Assembly (NCBI GenBank): GCA_030765125.1
Contig: JAVCDD010000315.1
Location: forward strand, 1 to 32,833
Direction: 5' to 3'
DNA: 32,833 nucleotides
Source: Candidatus Hatepunaea meridiana
Lineage (GTDB): Bacteria; Electryoneota; AABM5-125-24; Hatepunaeales; Hatepunaeaceae
Position 1 is the stretch's first letter, and each line of letters starts with the position of its first letter. The notes beneath the pieces were generated by a model that saw only the letters and a list, made by a program, of their open reading frames with translations, did not search any database and had not been told where the DNA came from. The position numbers and the translations under genes were made by a program. Positions 12,401 to 24,400 of the stretch are shown here, piece by piece.

Positions 12401-15400
12401 CCGGACAAGTGACGCATCATGAGATAACGATAAATAATCAGGGTCAGTCACCGCTAAGGTTTAATGTGGTGTTAGAGGAAACAGATGAAAATGATGAGCG
12501 TGATAATACCTCTCGCACACTCCGTAGCACACGTAGCGATGAAGACCCGCGTCGCGACCCACTCGAAGATAACGAACTCGACGGACTGTTGTTTGCCGCC
12601 TTCCAGACCAGCAGCCATTGGGGCTGGGTGGACGATGGTATGCGTCAGGATCCGCTATTGAATAACGATAACTATCATTCCTACCGTCAAGCCGCTGACT
12701 GGGATGAAGTTGACTTCAGCGAGTATGACGTCATCGTAATAGCTGCTCGCAGTTCAATGGACAGCCAGAATTACCAGAACAACTTTGAGCGGCTGGAAGA
12801 GTATGTTGCGAGCGGTGGCGCATGTTACTATGAAACTGCTGACGTCAACAGCCCCATGCATGGTCCCGGCGACATTGTCAACAATTCAAGCGGATCATCT
12901 TCAAACGGCACATTGATTGTCAGCCCTGACCCACAGGATGAGAACTACAGCCTTTTTGCCGAGATCTGTCACAGATCCGAACCGAACTACTGGGAGGATG
13001 GCGAGATCATCGAAGGCGCCTCATGGCTGCATGCCGGTTACCTCGAAAACCAATTCATTGACAAGGTTGAGGACGGCATTCTTGAATGGTATCAGGTTAT
13101 TGCCACTAAGCAGGGTCAAAATGTACCTGGCGCTGTCGCTTATGGCTTCGGCAAAGGTACTGTTCTGACCGTCAGTCACCCGACCGGTCACTGCTGGTTT
13201 AATTATGCTCGTGACGGTGGTCAATGGGGCTCCATTGCCTCAGAAATCCTGTTATACTTATGCCAGATGGGCAGCTCGGACTGGATCACCTACGAACCTG
13301 CTGAAGGCACCGTAGATGCTGACGGTCACCTGGTCGTTACCGTTACACTTGACGCCCGCGGACTCGAAGAAGGTGAGTATTCAAGTGAATTGATAATAAG
13401 CTCCAACGACCCGGCTAATCGTCAAGTAATCGTTCCTGTCACTATAAATGTAACCAACGCCCCTGATCTGGTAATCGAATGGGAAACCGGTTTAGGAGAA
13501 GAAGGCCACAGTGACGAAGCGAGCATTATTGACTGGAATCAATACTTCGATCCGGACTTCTATATCGAGGTAGAGTATGATATTACTGTTACGGTGTCTA
13601 ATGAGGGAACTGTTGTTTTACGAGTCACTGATATATCATCCTCAGAAGAAGGAGATAACCATCATTTCACTTCTGATGTGGAAGAGGAGTTCGAGCTTGA
13701 ACCGGGTGATTCGCGTGAAGTAACCCTGACCTTCTTTTCCGACGAAGCAGGTGAATTCCCGCAGGATGAAAACGAACTGTTTATGGTCTTTTTCTCAAAT
13801 GATCCCAATGAGGAAGAAATATCGATTCCCATCCACGCTAATCCGACCGCTCCACCAAATATAACGGTTAGTCCGCGGGAGATAGAAGATGGTATGTTAA
13901 CACTCAACACATCCAATCATCTCATCACCGTAGGCAACGACGGCGAGCAGACCTTGCGGTTTGAAGCGGAATTGGAATTTGTTGAGGGTGATGGAGGTCG
14001 TGATGCTAACACTCGCAAATTACGGAGTATAAATAACGCTGCATCTCCTAATCGCGATGATGCGGGTGACCTGATCGCCCAGTTTAATGGTATTAATGGC
14101 GCCAACCAGTATAGTTCTTGTATCGGTTGGGACTGGGATAACGAGCGGATGTGGGTTACTAACTATATCACGCAGATAATCGCTGCTTATACCCATGATG
14201 CTAATTACGAGAACTTCGAGGAATCAATACGAATCAACTTCGGTGGCTGTATGGACGGCTGCTGGGTAAACGGTCTCCTGTTTATTGGTACATGGTCTAA
14301 CGCTACATTGAACCGATATGATGCAAATGGTCAAAATATCGGATCCATTCAGTTCCCATTTTCTGTCTATGGTATCGCTGCTGATGTTGAAGAACAGTTA
14401 TTATTCGTAATGCAGAGCGCTTCCCCTTACACTATTCATGTTTACGATATAAACGATCAAAACAGTTTCGGTGATGAGATCGGTACAATAACCAACCACA
14501 TGCAGTATCACGACAACTCCAACTGCTATGGTCTTGATTGGGTTCCGGCACATCCTGATGGTCCACTTTGGATGACCGACGGCAACCGGAATAACGCTTA
14601 CCAGATATCTGTTGACACCGATGAGTGGACATGTACGGGAACGGTTCAGAGCTTCGGTATTGGTGGCAACGGACAACAATACTGCTCGGTTGCTCATGAT
14701 GGTCAGTATATCTGGGCGAGCGGTTACACAGCCTCTGATATCCGTATTTACGACGATGGTGTTGAAGAACTTCGTTGGTTGACCCTGTGGGAAGACGACC
14801 TTGATGAACAGGAAGATCCATGTGAATGGGAACGGATGGGCGGAGAATACGAAATTGAACCGGATAATACATTAGGATTTACCGTTCGCCTTGACGCCGG
14901 TGAGATGGAAGATGGTGAGTATGAAGCGATCATACATTTCCTCAGCAATGATCCCAGCGAAGGAGAAGGTGATATTGCGGTTTCTGTCCTGCTGAGAGTA
15001 TTAGGCGTTGCTCAGGATATTGATGTCAGTTGGGACGAAGAAGCGGGTTATCCTGACGAGATAAACTGGAATGCTATCCATGAGAACATCATCACCGGTG
15101 AGGCTTTTGATGTTACTTTCGTTGTTGAAAATAGCAGTGGAGGTGAGGCTGATTTGAATGTCAGCGATATAACTGTGGATCATGAAGCATACTCAATTGA
15201 TCCGGTTGAATTTTCCCTTGAACCGAGAGCCTCACAGGAAGTAACGGTTACATTTGAAGTGGATGCTGATGATGGCGGTGAATACGAAAATACGCTTACT
15301 ATCACATCTGATGATCCTGATGAAGGTGAGATTGAAATCCCACTGTATGTTCATGCTTATTACTATCATAACCTTGTCGCCGATCCGAACGCGATTGATG

Positions 15401-18400
15401 AGGAACTGTTTACAGGACAGATAATGGAGATTGCCGTTAACATCCATAATGAAGGCAATGATACGCGTGACTTTGAGATTACTCATGAAATTACTGTTGA
15501 GCCTGAGCGTGATAACAGTTCTCGTTCCTTGCGAAGAGCAAATGCAGCGCCCGGTCCCCGCCGCGATCTATCTGAACCGGATCATGAATACTTCTCTTCA
15601 AATAATGTACTCGAAGACAATCTAGGAGAATCTCATTTATCACAGAACAACAATTCCCAACCCGTAGTTTCAGATACTTTAAATGGAATTACCTGTGCCT
15701 ATTGGAATGGTTATGGTACAGGTGCGATTTCCGGAAATTACGGTACTCCTGGAGGTAATGGTTGTTTCTTGTATCGTCAGGGCACACTAATTGCGGGAGG
15801 AACAGACAGCTTTGATATGTGGGTTAGGTGGGATGGCTGGAACGACTTAGAACAAGATCGTCAATTTCTTCTATATGAACGTAGTGTTTCGTGGGGTTTA
15901 CCTCAATTAGGTTATACTCCAAGTTCAGGTAATCTTGATTACAGACATGGCAATGATGATAATAATAATATTACTGTTAGTTCTACAGTCAGTGATGGAG
16001 GATGGCACCATATATGCGTTACAAAAACAAGCTCCAATATGACAATGTACATCAATGGCGAAAACGTTGGTTCACACAGTCATAATGATCATGGGTCAGC
16101 GTCTCATATATTTTTTGGTGCGGAAAGAAACAGATTAAGTCTATGGAAAGGTTGGATACATAAATGCAGAATCTGGAATAGTGTAGAATTAACCGGCGAT
16201 CAAGTAATAGAGGCATTTCAGGAAGGGCAATTTGGATGGCTTTCCTACGAGCCAACCGAAGGTTCGCTTGCCGGTGATGAGAATCTCGATATAACGATTA
16301 CACTTGATGCTACCGGGCTTGAAGAAGGAACTTATGAAGCCATTCTTTACATCACCCCCGATCATTCTGATATTCTGACGCTTGAGATTCCTATCTCTAT
16401 GGAAATGACAGCCAGTTCGGATATAGTAATTTCATGGGATGAGGAACTCGGATATCCTGACGTTCTTGATTGGAATGCAGACGCAGCATTCAGTGATCAA
16501 CTGTTCACAGGTAGACCTTATGAACTTACTGTAACCGTTGTTAATACCGGCGTCCTGCCACTTAACGCCAATGAAATTTCAGCTAACAACAATGTTTTCA
16601 GCGCCGATCCCGGATCAATTGACGGTCTGGAACCGGACGACGAATTAGAAATAACCTTGACATTTGAAGCTCAGGAACCGGATGATTACAATGCCGTTCT
16701 CACTTTCTTCAGCAATTCCGAGATTCATCCTGAATTAACAATTGAGCTTCACGGCTTGGCGCTGGTTCCACCGAGCATAGAAGTGCGTCCGATGGAGGTA
16801 ACAGTGGAACTTGGCTATGGTGATACTGAAGACCACACGGTCGTTATTGTGAACGAGGGTGGTGCGCTGCTGAACTGGGATTTAGATATTGAGATAACCG
16901 GTGAGCCTGGTCGTGACAGAAGTTCGGTGCGCAGTCTGCGAAGTGTACGGAATGCTATTGGTCCTCGACGCGATAATCTGGGTGATGTTATTACTCAGTT
17001 CACCGTAGCAAACCATGCTCAGAGTCAATACAAATCAGGAATTGCTTATAATCCTGAAAATGAATTTATGTACCTTGGCAGTTATTCATCACAACGCATT
17101 GATGCCGTTTCCTTCAATGATGATTACAGTGAAATTACTACAGAATTAGGATGGGCACCCGGCAGAGTGATGGGTGCAGGATGGCTAAACGGAATTTTAT
17201 ATACGATTATCTGGTCAAATAATGCAGTATATAAATATGACGCAAACGGTCAATCACTGGGCTCGATAAATGTGCCTACTCGCCCGACTGCTTTAACAAC
17301 AAGTCAGGAGAATGAATGGTTGATGATAATTGGTGATAATGATGGTTATGATCTATTCGTTTGTGATGAGAATGGACAGCAACTCGGTCGAGTTGATATA
17401 AGTATTGACGGGATTCCTGCAAACAGCCGCAGTTGCTGCTGGGTGGATGACCATCCGGATCAACAGCTATGGGTCAACACATCTAACCATATCTGGAATC
17501 TCTCAATTGACACCGATAATTGGCAGGCTGAGCGAGTTCAGGACTGGGCATTTGATAATGGAAATGATGTTTGGAGTGGTATTGGTCATGATGGAAACAA
17601 CCTCTGGCTCGGTCCTCAAGCACATGCAAACCATTATATTGTTGATGATGCTATTGTTGAAATCAGATGGTTATCATGGGAGCCATCCGAAGGTGAGGTT
17701 AATCCAAACGACTCAACCGACGTAATTTTAACATTCAACGCCAGTGATTATCCTGCTGGTGATTACACTGCTGAGTTGACATTAACATCCAACGATCCTG
17801 ACAACGGGGAAGTGGTGGTTGATATTACAATGACCATCACCGAATTGCGCGACATCGTCGTATCCGATGATGAGCTTAACTTCGGCGAAGTGCTGGTTGA
17901 TAATAGTGAGGATATGCTACTTAATATAACCAATGCCGGCAACACCGATCTGACGGTGTCTAACATAGAGGTGGAAGGTCAATACTTCAGCGTTGGTTTT
18001 GATGGGGAATTTGTGGTTACACCGGATGGTGAGCACGAAGTTACCGTAACGTTTGCACCGGAAGAGTCCAACGTCTATCGCGGAACTATGACTATTACTT
18101 CCAACGATCCTGACAACCAGGAAACAACCGTTTCACTGATCGGCTGGAGTCGTGAACGGATGCCCAATATTTATGTCCGACCAATTTCGCTCGACTTTGA
18201 GGAAGTGTTCGTTGGAGGCTCTAAGGATAACGAATTCCTGATCGGTAATGACGGTGACGGTGATTTGGTTATTACTAACATTCTGACCAATGATGACGAC
18301 CTGACCACGAGTTTCGAAGGGCAGTTTGTTATTGAACCGGGTAACACTCACGATATGGTTGCGACTTTCGCACCTTCAGGAGCAGGCGATCTCGAAGGTA

Positions 18401-21400
18401 CAATCACTATCGTTTCGCTTTACGAACAGGAACAGGATCAGTATATAGTTACCGCAATAGGAACCGGACTTGTCCCACCGGATATAAGCGTTAACCGTGA
18501 TGCAGTCGAGTCTACACTTGGATTTGATGAGGAAGTAGAACACGCACTGGTTATTTCTAATGATGGCGGTGCGGATCTGGAATGGGAAACGGAAATCGAG
18601 ATCATTCAGGAACAACCTCGGGATCATGGTGTAAATGATCAGGCTCGGCAGTTGCGTAGTGTGGGTCCTGCGCGCGATGCTGTCGTAGGGACAGACAATG
18701 CTGTCAGCCCGCCGTGGCTGACAGCAGCGCTAAGCGAAGCCGTCCAATTCGCAGTCAAAATAGGCACAGCAACCCCCGCAGAATTAGTACAATGGGAAGA
18801 ATACCTCGCTTATGTTGAGCGGGAAGCAAATAACCCACGCCGCGATGATCGCGGTGATCCGGATGAATTCGGATATGAATGGCGCGACAGTGATGAGCCG
18901 GATGGTATTGAGTATAATTGGATTGATATTACTGAAAACGGCACACGCCTCAATCCCGGTGATGATTGGAACAGTGGCGTCCTCGAGTTCGGTTGGGAAT
19001 TCCCATACTACGACCAGGAATACAGCGCTCTGCGCGCATGCTCAAACGGCTGGGTGACACTTGATCGCAGCTACGGAGGCAACACCATCGGTTTGCCCAG
19101 ACCTACCAATGCAGGAGCGCCTAACGCTCTATTCCTGGTGAATAACTATGACCTGCATCCCGGCGCAGGGGGGGCAATGTATTTCTGGACGAACGAAGTA
19201 GATATGGCTGTCGTTAGCTGGATAGACGTGCCACGCGACCGCAACAACGGTATGCGCAGCACGTTCCAGATTGTATTTAACGATGATGGTCTAATTAAGT
19301 ACCAATACGGAACTCAGCAGAGCGTCAACGGTTCAGAATCAAACATCGGTTACGAAAGCCCGAATGGACAGCTTGGCGCAAGCATTGCATACCACGAAGC
19401 TGGTCGTGTTCACGAAGAGCTGGCTATCGGTATCGGTACGCAGTCAATGTGGAGGCAATGGGCTGCCTGGTCACCGCATGAGGGCGTTATTGAACCTGAT
19501 GGTGAAGAACAATTTACGATCATCCTGCAATCAGGAAATATACAAGCTGGTGACTACCATGCAAACCTGCATATCCTGTCAAACGATCCGGATGAATCGG
19601 ATACAGAAATAGCTCTTATTCTTCATATCGAGGAATTAATAGATATCGCTGTTACTCCTGAATCCCTTGATTTTGAAGAAATTCTTGTTGGTGAGGATCG
19701 CGATTTAACGGTAACAATCCGCAACGCCGGTAACGTTGATTTGTCGGTTAACAGTATAGTTACCGAAGGTGACTTCTTCAGTGCTGACTTTGAGAATGGA
19801 TTTGGTCTGGAACCTGGTGATGAACGGGATGTAACGGTTAATTTCACACCGGAAGATGAAGGCGAGTATAACGGCACAATGACGATTAATTCCAACGATC
19901 CGGACGAAAATCCCTTCACCGTTGATCTCGTCGGCACAAGTCGTTATCCGATTTCCAACATCACCGTTTCTGACAATGAACTTGACTTCGGAGTAGTGTT
20001 CGTAGGACAAAGTGAAGACCTTACACTGACTATCTACAGCGATGGTGAGGACGAGCTTGTTATTTTGAATATTACCGTTGAAGGTGATTATCTAAGTACT
20101 GATTTCGGAGAAGAATTGTCTATTGAACCGGATAGCAGCATCGAAGTTACGATTACATTTGCACCGGAAGATGAGATAATGTTAGAGGGTTCGATAACGA
20201 TTCAAAACGACGATCCGGATTGGCAGGACGGCTATGAAGTTTTAGTCGGTGGTGATGGCATCAACCCACCGGTGATTGCAATTGATCCGCGTTCTGTCAG
20301 CTCTGAATTGCTCTATGGTCAGGTAGCTGAACATCCCGTTTCAATCAGCAATGACGGTGGCTATAACCTCGATTGGGAGACGGATATGTCAATCATTGAA
20401 GAAGCCATCGGTGGACGCAACTGGGTAACCTGGCAGCCGCAGGAGGGTGAGGTCGGTCTTGGCGAAGATATCGAAATGACGATTACCCTCCATACAAATG
20501 GCTGTTTAGCAGGTGATTACGAAGCTAACCTACACGTTCTTTCCAACGATCCCGAACACGCCGACCGAGTTATAAATGTAATGATGAACGTCGCTGAAGT
20601 ACCGGAAATCACCGTTTCCGTTGAACCGATTGACTTTGGTGAAGTAAACATCGGTGGAACTGAAGACAGGGCGCTGGTTATTCGTAATGACGGAGCTGGT
20701 GAACTGACGGTCACTGATATATTCACAAGAGGTGATAATTTCCTTACAGACTTTAATGGGGAATTCGGAATCGAACCGAATGGTGAAGCTCAAATAACTA
20801 TTACGTTTGAACCGTTGATTATTGGCGACATAGGAGACAGGCTGACAATTCTTTCCAACGATCCTGATGAAGACGAAATCAGGATTAATATGGCCGGATC
20901 GGGAATGGGTTCTATAATCGCTGTGACACCGGAAGAGCCTGATTTTGGTGAAGTTTTCATCAATCAATCTGAAGAGATAAACCTTACTGTCAGCAATACT
21001 GGAAACGTTGATCTGATCGTAAGCGACATTGCCGTTGAAGGAAGTTACTTTGATACCGATTTTGAAGGTGAATTTACAGTCGAACCGGATGGCAGTCAGG
21101 ATGTAACATTAACACTCGCACCTCAAGAAGAAGGTGAATTTGCAGCGGTTATTACCTTTACATCCAACGATCCATTACTGGACGAGGACTATTCCATCGA
21201 AGCAATCGGTATCGCTGTAGATCCGCCACGGTTGACGGTAGACCCGGAAACTATAGACTTGACATTGTCTTCCCAGGAAAGTGAAGATTATGTCATCACC
21301 CTGTCCAATGAAGGTGGTTCCAACCTTATCTGGTCAACAGAATATGAACTTGTCCGCGAAAACCTTGAAGAACAGCGAGACCACCGCGGAAACCGTACAT

Positions 21401-24400
21401 TGCGTCGTACACCACTACACCAAGGGGAGTCACAACATCACAACATCACAACATCACAACATCAAGGAATCACAGCATTATACTTAGGCGTAACCCCGTG
21501 TGTGTTTGAAGCTCCGAATTATACCGTTCAGGATGCAGTTAAACTCGGCACGGCAACCACTCTGGATATGTTGAAATGGAACAACTATCTGAACAGGATA
21601 GAAGATGATGCTCGTCGTCCACGCCGCGATCGTCGCGGCAGTCCGGACGATTATGGCTACTTCTGGATCGACAGCGATGAATACGGCGATCCCGAATATG
21701 ATTGGGTCGACATTACACAGAACGGTCAGCGTTTGAATGCTCATGATGATTGGAATAGCGGAGTTATCAACCTGGGATGGGATTTCCCATGGTATGATGA
21801 GGAATATAGCGCTGTTCGTATTTGTTCCAATGGCTGGATTACATTCGACAGGGATTTCGCAGGCAGAAACATCAACCTGCCGCGTCCGGTGAATGAAGGC
21901 GCTCCGAACGCAACGTTAATAGCAAACAACTATGACTTGAATCCAGGCGCTGGTGGAGCTATGTATTTCTGGACGAATAACGAAGATATGGCGGTTGTCA
22001 GTTGGATAAGCGTGCCTCGCTACAGCAACAGTAGTATTCGTTCTACCTTCCAGGTAATACTGCGGAATAATGGAGTTGCTAAGTACCAATACGGCGCTCA
22101 GCAAAACGTCAACGGATCGGAAAGTAACGTTGGTTACGAGAGCCCCAATGGCGACTATGGTGCAAGCATCTTCTATCGTGATTCATACCGTATCCACGAG
22201 GAACTGGCGATATCTATTATACCATCGTTGGAATGGGCGCAAGGCTGGCTAAGATTTAGCCCGACAACCGGAGTTATATCTGAGGGTAATCAGCAGGAAA
22301 TCGAGCTTTGCATAGATGTCCAGAATCTGGAAATGGGAGAATATGAAGCTAACCTGCACATCCTGTCCAACGATCCTGATAATGATGACTTTGCATTGAA
22401 TATCCTGGTTACAGTCGGTCACGTGCCTAATATTGAAGTTGAGGAGTTACTTGAATTCGGTGAGCTTGAGGTTAACGACAGCGCTGAATTGACGATGACA
22501 ATCGGCAATTCAGGGGATGAAAACTTAACCGTAAGCGATGTATATATAGAGGGAGATTATTTCGATCTTGAGTTCGACGGTCAATTCATGCTCAGACCCG
22601 ATGATGAGTATGATATACAGGTTACTTTCACTCCTGAAGGAATTGGTGAGTTTGCAGGAGCCATAACGATTATTTCAGATGACCCTAATGATGAAGAATT
22701 GGTTGTTACACCGACCGGTATCGGTCTTGGTGATGGCTGGGTTATTTACGATGACAGCCAACCTGAGTCGGTAACCGATGATATGCAGAATTACTATTCG
22801 AGAGTTACTTTCTCATCGGCGGGTACTTTTGATCTGCGCTCTATCCGAATAATGCCGTTCAATATCGGTCCTAATATGAATGTACCCTGCAACCTGTTCT
22901 TATTCAGTGAGGATGAAGATCATAATCTTGATGAACAGTTATGGGCTGTCAGGATTGCTCAGGTGCCGCCATGGGATGCAGATGACTTTAATACAAACTG
23001 GATAACACTCAATATGCCGGAAGAACGCTGGGAGACATTCACGGAGGGTGAGAGTTTCAGTATTATCTATGGACCTGCACCGGGTGGCGAGTATCGTGAA
23101 GAGCAGGGCGCTGGCTGGTGGAACCTTTATGACGAAGGATCAATATCCGGTCGCAGTTTTGTCTCAACTATAATAACTACTGATCATCGTCGCTGGGAAG
23201 AAGGACAATTAGCAGGTGATTTGTTTATCCGAGCCGGAGGCACATATACTCCGACAATACCAAACAATGAACCTGAATGGACTGATGTTCCCAATCCGAT
23301 TGCCGCTGAAGACGGCGATTTGATTGAATTTACTGTAACGGGCACAGATGATGACGAAGATGATGCTCTTACGATAGAGTATTATTCCCACACCATTCCT
23401 AATGCTGTTGAGTTCACCGATAACGGCGACGGCACCGGTGATTTCTACTGGCAGACCGCTTTCAACGATGCCGGTGTATATATTGCTACCTTCACAATCA
23501 GCGACGGTGAACTTGAGTCATCAGTTAATGTAATCATTACCATCAGAAATGTAAATCACCCGCCTGAGTTTGTTGACCCACAGGAACAGGTTGAAGTTGA
23601 CGAGGGTGAACAACTCGTGCTTGTGATTACCGGTGAGGACTTTGATCACGATAATATGAGTATTGAATACCGTTCTGATGATCTACCCGATGACGTGGTT
23701 TTCGTGGATTGGGGTAACCGCAACGTTGGTTTGAGGTATTTTAGAAACGGTATAGCAACGCTGACCTGGACACCGGCTTACGATGAAGCTGGTGAATATA
23801 CGGCAGCGTTTGTCATATCAGATGGAAATTCTGAAGTGGAATCAAACGTAACGATAACCGTTTTGGATAATAACCGTCCGCCGCAATGGGTGGAATATCC
23901 ACAAGAAGATATTGAAGGTATTGGTAATATATTTGGTCGAGTCGTTGGTTCTGTTGAACGTGAAATAAGCTTCGAAGTTGTAGCCGAAGACCCGGAAGGT
24001 GCAAACCTGGAGTTAAGCTGGCAATTCCACGGTGAACAACCGGCGCAAATTCAGCCCGAAGTCGAATACGGTGATGGCAGCGCAACGTTTACTATGACAG
24101 CAAACCGATTCCAGCATGGTCTATACAGGGTTCGCTTAATCGCCTCGGATGGTGAAGAGTCGTCTGCTCTTATTGTTGCGATTGAGGTTCGTCCCGACCA
24201 TTTCGAACATAACGTTACCAACAATACACATAACTTGCAACTCAGGGAAATAGTCTTCTTTGGAGAGGGATTAGTAAATGACAACGAGGTGTTGGACATC
24301 CCGGACGAGTCCCTGTTGGATGAAATCCTGGTTCTGACGCCTGAAGAAATAGAAGCTGGAGCATTCCGCTTCAACGACCAGGAAGAAGGCGATGAAGCAA

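Noticed and set aside
12583..13269. Active glutamine amidotransferase
   Set aside because: The only candidate Cys (in GGACYYET) lacks the nucleophile-elbow pattern GxCxG and there is no clear catalytic His-x-Glu.
21431..21478. CRISPR-like appearance of the CACAACAT repeats
   Set aside because: Units are 8 bp and directly adjacent, with no spacers; this is a microsatellite-type tandem repeat in coding sequence.
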